A DNA stretch of 64,000 nucleotides. Source: Roseibium sp. MMSF_3412. GTDB taxonomy: Bacteria; Pseudomonadota; Alphaproteobacteria; Rhizobiales; Stappiaceae. This document shows positions 34,257 to 43,065 of this stretch, in pieces (position 1 is the first letter of the stretch; each line of letters starts with the position of its first letter). The stretch is taken from contig NZ_JASHJI010000023.1 in NCBI RefSeq assembly GCF_030733265.1, positions 1-64,000 on the forward strand, read 5' to 3'. The translations under genes and the position numbers were made by a program. The notes beneath the pieces are model-generated. The model was not told the origin of the DNA and searched no databases. It worked only from the letters and a program-made list of their open reading frames with translations.

Positions 34257-34738
34257 GCGAAGTGTCTCCTCCACTGCCTGTCGAAAACGTGCAGTCCTAT
34301 CCGCGTCCGCCGGTCGTGGAGGCCGTGCCGCAGCGGATCTGCGTGTTCCTTGCTGATACGCTGATCGTGGACAGCACCCGGGCATACCGGGTCCTGGAAA
34401 CGCATCATCCGCCGACCTACTACATTCCTCCAGATGACGTGACATGTGAATTGTTGCCCGCCGCCGGCAGGAGTTTTTGTGAATGGAAAGGGTTTGCGCG
34501 GTATTTCGATGTGCGGGTTGGCGGCCTGACCAGCAAGAGGGCAGCCTGGTGCTATGACGATCCGTCACATACGTTTTCGGTTATCCGGCACCACCTGGCT
34601 TTTTACGCCGACAAGATGGACCGCTGCCTCGTCGGTGAGATGACCGTCGATGCCCAGGCGGGCGACTTTTACGGTGGCTGGATTACGGCAAATCTCAAGG
34701 GGATGCCGAAGGGCGCACCTGGCACGGAGCATTGGTGA
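34253..34738 (+). CDS. DUF427 domain protein
   Basis: A 161-aa protein that is mostly one DUF427 domain (PF04248): VLETHHPPTYYIPPDDVTCE, CEWKGFARYFDVRVGG, AAWCYDDP, then YADKMDRCLVGEM. Its biochemical role is not known to me, although the domain occurs alone and as tandem copies in many proteobacteria. It overlaps the preceding gene by 4 bp (ATGA). A second DUF427 domain occurs in the cyclase at 35661-37229. Confidence 0.85.
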   Translation: MSEVSPPLPVENVQSYPRPPVVEAVPQRICVFLADTLIVDSTRAYRVLETHHPPTYYIPPDDVTCELLPAAGRSFCEWKGFARYFDVRVGGLTSKRAAWCYDDPSHTFSVIRHHLAFYADKMDRCLVGEMTVDAQAGDFYGGWITANLKGMPKGAPGTEHW

Positions 34739-34932
34739 TCCGACGCAGGACGATATGGCCCGGTATCATTTTGCGGACGATCACCTTGGTTTCGTCAAAC
34801 TGCCCGGAAATCCTGACAGCCTGAATCACGTGGCGAAGTGTCGTTGTTCGCGCGTGGTTTACTTTAGGAAACAGGCTGGACCTGCCGCTGTTATCAGGCG
34901 AGGTTAGTCTTTCTGAATTCTGGGAGGACTTC

Positions 34933-35577
34933 ATGCGCGATCTGCGTATCTGCTTCGTCGGTGACAGCTATGTCAACGGCACCGGCGACGAACGCTGTCT
35001 GGGATGGATCGGGCGCTTGTGCGAACGGCGGTTCACCAGGGATTTTCAGCTGTCCTTCTATGATCTCGGTATTCGCGGTGAAACGATATCCCAGGTCCGC
35101 GCGCGCTGGCGGCGAGACTGCGAAGCCCGGTTACCGGAGGGCGCGGACAATCGGGTGGTGCTCCAATTCGGGATCAACGACATCGGCAACATCACCGGTA
35201 CCGGCCGTCAGGTCGAGGAAGATGCCTCCGTCGAGGAAGCAGAGGCGTTCGTAAGGGAAGTGGCCGACGCTTATCCGACGCTGTGGGTCGGCCTGCCGCC
35301 TGCAAATGAGGCCTGTTCGCCCATGCACCCGAGCGAAGGCCTTGAGGTATCGTTCTTTCAGAAGGACGCCGAAGCACTCAATGCGCGGTTCAAGACGCTG
35401 GCGGAAACGCTTGACGTTCCCTATTTCGACCTGCAGACACCGTTGCTCGCCAATCGCGACTACATGGCCAGTCTGACGCGAGGCGACAGGATGCATTGCG
35501 ACGGGACCGGCTACGCCATGATCGCGAACCTGATCGACAATTGGCCAGCGTGGAACGCCTGGTTCGAGGACCAATAG
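34933..35577 (+). CDS. SGNH/GDSL-type hydrolase
   Basis: A 214-aa cytoplasmic-looking esterase. Block I is CFVGDSYVNGTGD (nucleophile S12), block III is QFGINDIGN (N82), and the final DxxH is DRMHCDG (D185, H188). The fold is lysophospholipase/esterase-like; the ester substrate is unknown. There is no signal peptide. GGGAGG lies six bases upstream of the ATG. It lies 194 bp after the DUF427 gene and 83 bp before the DUF427-cyclase gene on the same strand. Confidence 0.88.
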   Translation: MRDLRICFVGDSYVNGTGDERCLGWIGRLCERRFTRDFQLSFYDLGIRGETISQVRARWRRDCEARLPEGADNRVVLQFGINDIGNITGTGRQVEEDASVEEAEAFVREVADAYPTLWVGLPPANEACSPMHPSEGLEVSFFQKDAEALNARFKTLAETLDVPYFDLQTPLLANRDYMASLTRGDRMHCDGTGYAMIANLIDNWPAWNAWFEDQ

Positions 35578-35660
35578 ACCGGCGCTGTGGAGCTCCTGCG
35601 GAAGGCCAGTCTGCCACGAGCGTCTGGACAGTTCCCGTCTGCTCACCTATCTCATGCTCA

Positions 35661-37229
35661 ATGACGGTTCGCGTTCAACAGACTTCGAACGACTACGGCA
35701 TCGTGGTCGAGCAGCTTTCCGGCGAGGTGGTCGCCCGGCGGGGTGAGCATGTCGTCGCGCGTTCGAACAAGGCGCGGGTGATGTATGAGACCCGGCTGTC
35801 TCCGGTGGTCTATTTCCCCTTTGAAGACGTGCTGGCCGGGCTCGAACCTGCACCGGCGCACAAGACCTTCTGTCCCTTCAAGGGGACAGCCTCCTACAGT
35901 CACGTGACAGTCGGTGGCGAGACGGTCGAATACGGGGCCTGGCACTACCCAAAAGCTTTGCCAGAGGGGCAGGCGGTCGATGGTTGCGTCGGGTTCATGC
36001 CCGGTGTGACGACGAGCATCGAGCATGAGGGAGAGCCGATCGCGGAAATGCCGACCGGGAACATCTCCGGACCGGTTGTCGACTGGCTGCTGCGCGAGGC
36101 CTGGCTCGCCAAAACGCCCGAAGAGTTGCTCGCTGCGCTCGGCAACAAGCTGGTGGCCGACGGCATAGCCGTGAGCCGGATGAGCATCCTGATCTGGTCG
36201 CTGCATCCGATGGTGGCCGGTCAGAACTGCATCTGGGTGCGGGGCGAAGACGAGGTGGCCAGCCGTTACCCGTCCTACGAAATTCTGGAAAGCCCTGTAT
36301 TCAAGGACAGTCCGTTTCAGCACGTGGCCAACGGGCTCGGCGGAATCCGCCAGAAACTCGACACAAACCCGGACGAGTTCGACTTCCCGATCATGGAGGA
36401 TCTCAAGGAGCAGGGTGTGACGGATTACGTCGCGATGCCACTGCCGTTCTCCGACGGCCGTATCAATGTGCTGACGCTCGCCTCCGATCACCCGAACGGA
36501 TTCACGACTGCAAATCTGGGCCTTATCTTCGAGTGTTCCGCGCTCATCAGCCGCCTGTTCGAGGTGTTTGCCCTGACTTCGAACGCGACGACGCTGCTCG
36601 AAACCTATCTCGGCAAGCGCACCGGAGCACGCGTTCTGGGTGGCGAAATCCGCCGCGGCGACGGCGATGTCATCGACGCCGCTATTCTCTTCTGCGACCT
36701 CAGGCATTCGACGCGGCTCGAAACCGAACTTGGCCGCGATGACTACGTCTCCGTGCTGAACCAGTTTTTTGAAACCGCGACTGATATCGTCAATGCCCAT
36801 GACGGAGAGGTGCTCAAATTCATCGGGGACGCGGTTCTGGCGATCTTTCCGGCTGGGTCGGGCCACGCTCAGGCGTGCCGGCAGGCAGCGGTCAGCGCTG
36901 ATGAGATCGTTAAGGCCCTGGCCGAGCCGTGCGAGGAAAACGGCGGCATGCCGCTCTCCTGCGCCATCGGCATTGCCTATGGCGATGTGACCTATGGCAA
37001 TGTGGGATCAAAGGAACGCCTGGATTTCACAGTCATCGGCAGTGCGGCCAACCTTGCTGCGCGGCTTGGCGAACATGGCAAGGTCAACGGCAAGGAAATC
37101 GTGGCATCGGGAGATGTCGCGCGTGAATCAGGGTTTCCGCTGGAAGCGCTTGGGAGCCTGAACCTGCACAATGTTGCAGAGCCCCTTGAGTCCTTCGCGA
37201 TAAAGACCGGTTCGGGGTCAAAGGACTAA
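35661..37229 (+). CDS. DUF427 - adenylate cyclase fusion
   Basis: A 522-aa protein. Residues about 20-115 are a DUF427 domain (VMYETRLSPVVYFPFEDV, FCPFKGTASYSHVTVGG, YGAWHYPKALPEGQAVDG). A middle region (about 150-320) matches the linker/GAF-like part of bacterial class III cyclases (SRMSILIWSLHPMVAGQNCI). Residues about 330-515 are a class III catalytic domain with AAILFCDLRHSTRL, EVLKFIGDAVLAIFPA and RLDFTVIGSAANLAARL, so the metal and transition-state residues are present. The FTVIG motif suggests the class IIIb group. No strong ribosome binding site precedes ATG 35661. The DUF427 domain is presumably the sensor; this is inference. Confidence 0.88.
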   Translation: MTVRVQQTSNDYGIVVEQLSGEVVARRGEHVVARSNKARVMYETRLSPVVYFPFEDVLAGLEPAPAHKTFCPFKGTASYSHVTVGGETVEYGAWHYPKALPEGQAVDGCVGFMPGVTTSIEHEGEPIAEMPTGNISGPVVDWLLREAWLAKTPEELLAALGNKLVADGIAVSRMSILIWSLHPMVAGQNCIWVRGEDEVASRYPSYEILESPVFKDSPFQHVANGLGGIRQKLDTNPDEFDFPIMEDLKEQGVTDYVAMPLPFSDGRINVLTLASDHPNGFTTANLGLIFECSALISRLFEVFALTSNATTLLETYLGKRTGARVLGGEIRRGDGDVIDAAILFCDLRHSTRLETELGRDDYVSVLNQFFETATDIVNAHDGEVLKFIGDAVLAIFPAGSGHAQACRQAAVSADEIVKALAEPCEENGGMPLSCAIGIAYGDVTYGNVGSKERLDFTVIGSAANLAARLGEHGKVNGKEIVASGDVARESGFPLEALGSLNLHNVAEPLESFAIKTGSGSKD

Positions 37230-37248
37230 GCGGTTTCGAAGTCGGTGG

Positions 37249-37530
37249 TCAGCGTACCGTGTTTTCGCCCGCGAAGCCGCCCATCGGCTGATTTCGAACC
37301 AGTATCACAAGGCCGGACTTGCTCGGCTCGGTTCCCGTCTCGGCAACACCACCGTAATTGGCACAAAGGTCTTCCGGACTTTTGTTCTGTGCGGGCGTGA
37401 ACATCGTGATCGCCTGGCAATCGACGCGACGCAATTCCTGGTCGGTCGCCGGACTGTCGGACAAGACGATACCAAGTCCAGCCAAAGCAATTACGAAAGT
37501 AGAGGTGGTTGCGATTGCAAACTTGTTCAT
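37249..37530 (-). CDS. Small exported hypothetical protein
   Basis: A 93-aa protein with an N-terminal hydrophobic signal (MNKFAIATTSTFVIALAGLG). The mature part (VDCQAITMFTPAQNKSPEDL, then GGVAETGTEPSKSGLVILV) has two cysteines and matches no family I recognise. A GGGGA stretch precedes ATG 37530. It is convergent with the DUF427-cyclase gene, 19 bp apart. Confidence 0.6.
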   Translation of the reverse strand: MNKFAIATTSTFVIALAGLGIVLSDSPATDQELRRVDCQAITMFTPAQNKSPEDLCANYGGVAETGTEPSKSGLVILVRNQPMGGFAGENTVR

Positions 37531-37784
37531 TGTCCCCGGTCCCATTTCCCGGCCGGCATCATGCCGGACCTTTCGATATGGACGGAGAATGGCGGAACGC
37601 ACCTGTACTTACCCTGAAATCCGCATTCACCTAGCATTCATGTTAGGCGATTCGCCTGGTTTTGCCGAGCCCGCGCCCCATTTCGGCCCGATTTGATTCG
37701 GGTTTGCTTTGGATAACCTGTAACCGCAGGTGGTTTTGAACAGGTTTGTTCAAACGGCGCGTCGTATCCCTTCCGTCACCATCG

Positions 37785-37955
37785 TTCCAGACAGGTGAGG
37801 CAAAGCCGAACGCTGATCTGGAATCCAGAGATACGCTGGCGCTAAAGGCGCGTCTGCTTTCAAGAAAGGAGATTTCGTGTTCGCTCCGCTCACGCAGATA
37901 TCTGGGTTCCGGATCGGCGCGCAGCCAGCGCTGCACTTGTCCGGAATGACGGATG
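37785..37955. repeat. Dispersed intergenic repeat, type A
   Basis: Contains gttcgctccgctcacgcaga, tggtttccgg-like tctgggttccggatcggcgc and cacttgtccggaatgacgga, matching 13075-13150 and 9440-9620. The left end has ccagacaggtgaggcaaagc, an inverted counterpart of the right end. Confidence 0.7.
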
Positions 37956-38020
37956 TTTCCAGCCGGTTGCCGTCCCGGCCAAGCGCCGCGCAAAGCCGGG
38001 ACCAGAACAGCGTTTGGCAG

Positions 38021-38256
38021 AAGGCCCCGGCTCAGGGCCAGGGCGGCAAGCGTTGATACAATTCCGTCTGTATCTGATGACGGCCCCGCGACCTGCGCCG
38101 TCCCGGACCTGACCCGGGACCTGAGCACGGCTGGACGGAAGGCCCCGGCTCAGGGCCGGGGCGGCAAGCGTTGATACAATTTCGTCTGCAGTATGATGAC
38201 GGCCCTGCAGCTGCGCCGTCCCGGACCTGATCCGGGACCACCGGGAAACAGACCCG
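38021..38256. repeat. Two 118-bp tandem repeats
   Basis: The string aaggccccggctcagggcc followed by ggcggcaagcgttgatacaa occurs at 38021 and again at 38139, an exact 118-bp period. Each unit also has gccgtcccggacctgayccg. Only two copies are present and there are no regular short spacers, so this is not a CRISPR. It resembles an amplified intergenic repeat. Confidence 0.75.
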
Positions 38257-38312
38257 GACCGAGTGTTCCGGAGATCTGGTAAGGCATGTGCCTCTTGACC
38301 GTCCGGAAACGA

Positions 38313-38338
38313 AAAAGGGGCGGAAAAACCGCCCCTTG
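38313..38338 (-). terminator. grxD terminator
   Basis: AAGGGGCGG/CCGCCCCTT with an AAAAA loop (TTTTT on the minus strand), followed by TTTTTCG, 30 bp after the grxD stop. Confidence 0.85.
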
Positions 38339-38367
38339 AACAAATCGGCTCAGAAATTGAATCCGGC

Positions 38368-38703
38368 TCAGGCGGGCTGCTGAGTCGTCTCGATGCCTTT
38401 TTCGGAGAACATGCCCTGAAGTTCCTGGTTCTGGAACATTTCGCGGATGATGTCGCAGCCGCCGATGAACTCACCCTTGATGTAAAGCTGCGGGATTGTC
38501 GGCCAGTTGGTGAATTCCTTGATCCCGTTACGCAGTTCGTCGTCTTCCAGCACGTTGATGCCCTTATAAGGCGCACCGACATAGTCGAGGATCTGCACGA
38601 CCTGACCGGAGAACCCGCATTGCGGGAAATTCGGCGTGCCCTTCATGAAAAGCACCACATCGTTGGTGTCGACTTCGTTCTTAATCCAGTCCTGGATGCT
38701 CAT
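38368..38703 (-). CDS. grxD: Monothiol glutaredoxin, Grx4 type
   Basis: A 111-aa monothiol glutaredoxin with the signature TPNFPQCGFSGQ (C29) and the cluster-site TNWPTIPQLYIKGEFIGGCD. Grx4-type proteins bind a bridging [2Fe-2S] cluster, together with BolA, and deliver it in iron-sulfur assembly or iron sensing. It is the last gene of the purL - bolA - small membrane protein - grxD series on the minus strand, a common order in Rhizobiales. It has its own terminator. Confidence 0.95.
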   Translation of the reverse strand: MSIQDWIKNEVDTNDVVLFMKGTPNFPQCGFSGQVVQILDYVGAPYKGINVLEDDELRNGIKEFTNWPTIPQLYIKGEFIGGCDIIREMFQNQELQGMFSEKGIETTQQPA

Positions 38704-38708
38704 GGATG

Positions 38709-38837
38709 TCAGTCCTTTTGATTGGCGGGCGTGAAGCGGTCACGGCCAGTCCGATAGATCTGTCTTGCCACCGCTCTCCAGACGCGCAGCTCCATCACGA
38801 GCATAAGCAGCAAAACTGAGAGAAGAAGCCAAACCAT
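38709..38837 (-). CDS. 42-aa single-helix membrane protein
   Basis: Not expected by standard gene calling because of its size. It reads MVWLLLSVLLLMLVMELRVW followed by a basic tail (RAVARQIYRTGRDRFTPANQ, KD). One N-terminal transmembrane helix and a positively charged cytoplasmic tail are evident. AAGGA stands seven bases before the ATG, and the gene sits between bolA and grxD on the same strand with only 5 bp to grxD. Its position suggests a link with the BolA-Grx pair, but no function is known. Confidence 0.65.
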   Translation of the reverse strand: MVWLLLSVLLLMLVMELRVWRAVARQIYRTGRDRFTPANQKD

Positions 38838-38932
38838 TCGATTTTCCTTAACTTGTCCGCATATGTGTTTCGCAACGCCGCGAATTCAAGTGTTCGGGCA
38901 AGATATGCTCCGAGATGCCAACACCTCTACGC

Positions 38933-39166
38933 TCAATCGGGTGCCTTCGTCTGCAATGCCAGTGCGTGCAGCGCTCCACCCATGTTGCCCTTCAAGGCTT
39001 CATAAACCATCTGATGCTGCTGGACGCGGCTTTTGCCGCGGAAATGCTCCGAGACGACATTCGCCGCGTAGTGATCTCCATCGCCGGCCAAATCCCGGAT
39101 CTCCACCTGAGCGTCGGGCAGCGCCTCCTTTATCAGGGTTTCGATCTCGTTCGCGTTCATCGGCAT
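38933..39166 (-). CDS. bolA: BolA-family protein
   Basis: A 77-aa BolA homologue (IETLIKEALPDAQVEIRDLA, GDHYAANVVSEHFRGKSRVQ, QHQMVYEALKG). The conserved histidine region and QHQMVYEAL end are diagnostic. BolA pairs with monothiol glutaredoxins to hold [2Fe-2S] clusters; the neighbour grxD fits. The start could be ATG 39166 or 39160. It is 41 bp downstream of purL, so likely cotranscribed. Confidence 0.92.
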   Translation of the reverse strand: MPMNANEIETLIKEALPDAQVEIRDLAGDGDHYAANVVSEHFRGKSRVQQHQMVYEALKGNMGGALHALALQTKAPD

Positions 39167-39207
39167 CGTGCATCAGTCCTCTGTCGGGTTCCTGAAAGGC
39201 AAACGGC

Positions 39208-41406
39208 TCAAGCGCCTGCCATATAGTTCGGAAACCAATCTTCGTGTGCTTTTTTCAAGTTTGCAACGGATATGGTGAGAATGCCCTCAACAGTCAAATC
39301 CTTACCACCCGTTTTGCCGATCTGCTGTGCCTCAATGCCGGCGTCAAGAAGGTCTTCAAGAACCGCGTCGAGCCTGTCCCGCGAAACGGTCAGGATATAG
39401 CGGCCCTGATCTTCGCCGAAAAGCGCGGCATGCGCCGGGCCGTCGACCTTGACTGTTGCACCAATTCCGCCGGCAATGGCCATTTCGGCGAGAGCAACGG
39501 CGAGGCCGCCCGAAGAGACATCGTGGACACCGGTCAGGCGCGCTGCGCCAATGAGCTGGCGCACGATCGTACCGCGGCGTTTCTCAGCCGCCAGATCCAC
39601 AGGGGGCGGTGCGCCTTCCTCTCGGCCGAGGACCTCGGCGAGATACTGCGAGGCACCCAGATGGGTGCCGTGTCCGCCGACGAGCAGCACGGCATCGCCT
39701 TCATTTGCAAATGAGGCACCGGCGCGGACGGTCACGTCCGGAAGCAGCCCGACCCCGCCGATGGCGGGTGTCGGCAGGATCGCTTCACCGTGCGTTTCGT
39801 TGTAGAGAGAGACGTTTCCGGAGACGATCGGGAAGTCGAGTGCGCGACATGCTTCGCCGATCCCTTTGATGCAGCCGACAAACTGCCCCATGATTTCCGG
39901 CTTTTCCGGGTTGCCGAAATTCAGGTTGTCCGTGGCTGCCAGCGGTTCCGAGCCGACCGCGGTCAGATTGCGCCAGACTTCGGCGACAGCCTGCTTGCCG
40001 CCTTCGAACGGGTCGGCTTCGCAATAGCGGGGCGTGACATCCACGGAAAAGGCGAGACCCTTGCGCGTGCCCTCGACACGGATAACCCCGGCGTCGCCAC
40101 CTGGAGAGGCCGCCGTATTGCCCTGGATCAGGGTGTCGTACTGCTCGTAGACCCAGCGGCGCGAAGAGCCGTTTGCGCCACCCAGCAATGTTGTAAGCGC
40201 GGCAGCGTAGTCATCCGGCTCCTCGACCTCCGACGCGGACAGCACGGGCAATTTTACCGGTTCGCTCCAGGGCCGGTCGTATTCCGGGGCTTCGTCACCG
40301 AGTTCCTTGATCGGCAGGTCGGCAACCACGTCGCCCTGATGCCTGACGACGAACCGCAACGTATCGGTGGTGACGCCGACGATTGCAAAATCCAGTCCCC
40401 ATTTGCGGAAGATCGCCTCGGCTTCCTTTTCCATGGCCGGGCGCAGGACCATCAGCATGCGCTCCTGGCTTTCGGAGAGCATCATTTCGTAGGCGCTCAT
40501 GCGCTCTTCGCGAACAGGCACCCTGTCGAGATCGAGTTCAATGCCAAGATCGCCCTTTGCTCCCATCTCGACGGCAGAGCAGGTCAGGCCGGCCGCGCCC
40601 ATGTCCTGAATGGCGATCACCGCGCCGGTGTCCATCAGCTCCAGGCAGGCTTCCAGAAGGCACTTTTCGGTGAAGGGGTCGCCAACCTGAACAGTCGGAC
40701 GCTTTTCCTCGATCGTGTCGTCGAATTCCGCAGATGCCATGGTTGCGCCGCCGACGCCGTCGCGTCCGGTCTTCGCACCGAGATAGACAACCGGCAGGCC
40801 TACGCCCTCGGCCTTGGAAAGGAAGATCGCATCCGAATTCGCGAGGCCGGCAGCAAAGGCATTGACGAGGCAATTGCCGTTGTAGCGGGCATGAAATTCA
40901 ACCTCGCCGCCAACTGTCGGAACACCGAAGGAGTTGCCGTAGCCACCGACACCGGACACGACACCGGAGACGAGATGGCGGGTGCGGGCATGATCCGGCT
41001 CGCCGAATCGCAACGCATTCATGGCTGCAACCGGACGCGCGCCCATCGTGAAGACATCGCGCAGGATGCCGCCGACACCCGTTGCGGCTCCCTGATAGGG
41101 TTCGATGTAGGACGGGTGGTTGTGGCTTTCCATCTTGAAGACCACAGTCTGGCCGTCGCCGATGTCGACCACGCCGGCGTTTTCACCGGGACCCTGCAGA
41201 ACGCGCGGGCCTTCGGTAGGCAAGGTTTTTAGCCATTTTTTCGAAGATTTATACGAGCAGTGCTCGTTCCACATGGCCGAGAAAATACCGAGTTCGGTAA
41301 AGGTCGGCTCGCGCCCGATCAATTCAAGGATACGCTCATATTCATCCGGCTTCAGCCCGTGAGAGGCAATCAGGTCGGGCGTGATCTTAATGTCGTTCGG
41401 GATCAT
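39208..41406 (-). CDS. purL: Phosphoribosylformylglycinamidine synthase subunit PurL
   Basis: A 732-aa small-type PurL, which with PurS and PurQ converts FGAR to FGAM in purine synthesis. Family blocks seen are FSAMWNEHCSYKSSKKWLKT, VVFKMESHNHPSYIEPYQGA and GVGGYGNSFGVPTVGGEVEF. The ATG at 41406 begins MIPNDIKITPDLIASHGL, as in the family; an upstream frame to 41559 is not conserved. purQ/purS/purC lie about 9 kb away, while in most relatives they adjoin purL. bolA follows directly. Confidence 0.97.
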   Translation of the reverse strand: MIPNDIKITPDLIASHGLKPDEYERILELIGREPTFTELGIFSAMWNEHCSYKSSKKWLKTLPTEGPRVLQGPGENAGVVDIGDGQTVVFKMESHNHPSYIEPYQGAATGVGGILRDVFTMGARPVAAMNALRFGEPDHARTRHLVSGVVSGVGGYGNSFGVPTVGGEVEFHARYNGNCLVNAFAAGLANSDAIFLSKAEGVGLPVVYLGAKTGRDGVGGATMASAEFDDTIEEKRPTVQVGDPFTEKCLLEACLELMDTGAVIAIQDMGAAGLTCSAVEMGAKGDLGIELDLDRVPVREERMSAYEMMLSESQERMLMVLRPAMEKEAEAIFRKWGLDFAIVGVTTDTLRFVVRHQGDVVADLPIKELGDEAPEYDRPWSEPVKLPVLSASEVEEPDDYAAALTTLLGGANGSSRRWVYEQYDTLIQGNTAASPGGDAGVIRVEGTRKGLAFSVDVTPRYCEADPFEGGKQAVAEVWRNLTAVGSEPLAATDNLNFGNPEKPEIMGQFVGCIKGIGEACRALDFPIVSGNVSLYNETHGEAILPTPAIGGVGLLPDVTVRAGASFANEGDAVLLVGGHGTHLGASQYLAEVLGREEGAPPPVDLAAEKRRGTIVRQLIGAARLTGVHDVSSGGLAVALAEMAIAGGIGATVKVDGPAHAALFGEDQGRYILTVSRDRLDAVLEDLLDAGIEAQQIGKTGGKDLTVEGILTISVANLKKAHEDWFPNYMAGA

Positions 41407-41599
41407 GTCGTTCCAGTTCTTTGGGGCCGCCGCCGTAGGGCCTGGCAGCCGCGGTCGCGCAATGTTGCCGCCGTGTAGCAGATTGCGTCCGGAAAGGGGA
41501 GAGGAACGACAAACTTTGTTGTCAGGGAAAGGGGCACATCCGACTGCCCGAAACGACACGGCAGGCCTGCAGCGGTGAAACCCGGAAACAGACCGGTTT

Positions 41600-41890
41600 T
41601 CAGATGCGCTTGGCGACCCTGGACTGGAGTTTCAGTGTGACTTGCTGCCAATCGCGCATCTGGCCTTCAAGCCGCTTGATTTCCTTGTCCTTGAACGAGT
41701 TTTCCTGTCTGAGTTCCTGGACCGTATGCTCAAGTTTCATGATGCGCATAAGTAAACGCTCAGCCGTCAACTCTTTACTCGTATCAATGTGGCTGTCTGT
41801 CTGCATAATGTATTCGTGCTTTCTAGGGCTAATTCCTTGCGACTCAAGAATTTTTTTGAAAACAACAACTACTTCATCGTTTAGTTCCAT
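41600..41890 (-). CDS. Small coiled-coil protein
   Basis: A 96-aa hypothetical protein. Residues about 45-90 (LLMRIMKLEHTVQELRQENS, FKDKEIKRLEGQMRDWQQV) form a leucine-heptad coiled coil; the N-terminal part (ELNDEVVVVFKKILESQGIS) is helical. The region is lower in GC than its neighbours, which hints at transfer. The ATG at 41890 lacks a clear ribosome binding site; a GTG at 41899 is an alternative. No family recognised. Confidence 0.6.
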   Translation of the reverse strand: MELNDEVVVVFKKILESQGISPRKHEYIMQTDSHIDTSKELTAERLLMRIMKLEHTVQELRQENSFKDKEIKRLEGQMRDWQQVTLKLQSRVAKRI

Positions 41891-42078
41891 CGGAATCACG
41901 CGTTTTTACTGATATTTGTCGGCTAAATAGGAAATTTGAAACAACTTCGCGTAGAGTAATCGGTTGTGTTTGGGTTGTAAAGAAAAACAATGACAATATA
42001 ACTAAAAGTTTAACTGTTGCGGGGCGTACGTGTTTTCAGGGTTAATTCCGCGGGGCGCGGTTGAAGCGCGCGCCCGGT

Positions 42079-42891
42079 TCAGCCGTGTTTCGTGCCGACA
42101 AAAACAAGGTGTTCACTGCCGTAAAGCGCGGCGGGTGTTTCGGCGACGGAAACCGCAAAGTCGAGCCATTGCTGGCGCGCGGCAGCGGGAAGGGCGGCGA
42201 GCCGCCACTCGCTTTGTGCCATCATGCTCTCGGCACCGAAAAGGGCGCGTTGCTCAAGGCCTGTGCCGCTGAAGATTGCTGAGACCTCCGCCGGGTCGAC
42301 GAAATGCGCGTCAACGAAGAAATCCGTCTCGGGTTTCAGCCGGTGCCGGCCCTCGTAAAGGAAATCATCGATCACGGCACGACGCGTCTCAATGGCGGCC
42401 GGGTCGGTCTTGAGCTGGTAGTGGGCTGCCGCAAATCTCGAAATAAAGGCGAACACGCCGATGCCGCCGGGTTTCATGACCCTGACCGCCTCGGAGACAA
42501 CGCGCCGTCTGTCGTCTTCTGACGTCAGATGATAGAGAGGGCCAAGTGCCAGAACAGCGTCATAGCTGGCGTCCGGTAAATCGGACAGGTCGCGCGCATC
42601 GCCCGGTCTTGCCGAGTTCAGCCTCAGACCCCGCCTTTGCGCCTCTTTTTTTGCGAAGGCGACATTTTGCCCGGAGAGATCGCGAAGGTCGACAGCGTGT
42701 CCGGCTGCCGTCAGATCAAGAGCATATCGGCCAGGACCGGAGCCGATGTCCAATATGGTCGCGGAGGGTGGCAGAAACCGGTTCAGGAAAGCCTTGGTGA
42801 CGCCGAACTCAAGCCAGTTTCTCTCCAGCCGCAGCCATTCGTCCTCGACGGTGCGATCGTAAAAGTCGCGGACGCGGTCGATTTCGCTCAT
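42079..42891 (-). CDS. SAM-dependent methyltransferase
   Basis: A 270-aa class I methyltransferase. Motif I is ATILDIGSGPGRYALDLTAA, and ALGPLYHLTSEDDRRRVVSE is typical of the type 11/25 small-molecule methyltransferases. PGGIGVFAFISRFAAA is motif post-II. The substrate is unknown. It stands alone on the minus strand between two regulator-linked units. Confidence 0.85.
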   Translation of the reverse strand: MSEIDRVRDFYDRTVEDEWLRLERNWLEFGVTKAFLNRFLPPSATILDIGSGPGRYALDLTAAGHAVDLRDLSGQNVAFAKKEAQRRGLRLNSARPGDARDLSDLPDASYDAVLALGPLYHLTSEDDRRRVVSEAVRVMKPGGIGVFAFISRFAAAHYQLKTDPAAIETRRAVIDDFLYEGRHRLKPETDFFVDAHFVDPAEVSAIFSGTGLEQRALFGAESMMAQSEWRLAALPAAARQQWLDFAVSVAETPAALYGSEHLVFVGTKHG

Positions 42892-43065
42892 GCCCGATGC
42901 ATCGCGATCTGCGGTTTTAGGATTGAAAGGAGGGGTGTTGCGTTCCGTATATCTTTCTCCTTGCGCCGGGAACGAGGTCGCAGGGAATATTGCCGTGTCC
43001 GGCGGTGAAACGCAAAGGGGATTGCCCCAGGCCGGGAGTGGGATCCCGGCCCGGAAGCACGACCC

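Larger units (their letters stand above)
37531..38367. other. Repeat-rich spacer between two units
   Basis: About 840 bp with no gene. It holds a type A dispersed repeat (37785-37955), two 118-bp tandem repeats (38021-38256) and the grxD terminator (38313-38338). Open frames across it consist of repeat text. Confidence 0.65.

Noticed and set aside
38021..38256. Possible CRISPR array
   Set aside because: Only two 118-bp units with no short unique spacers; it is a tandem duplication.
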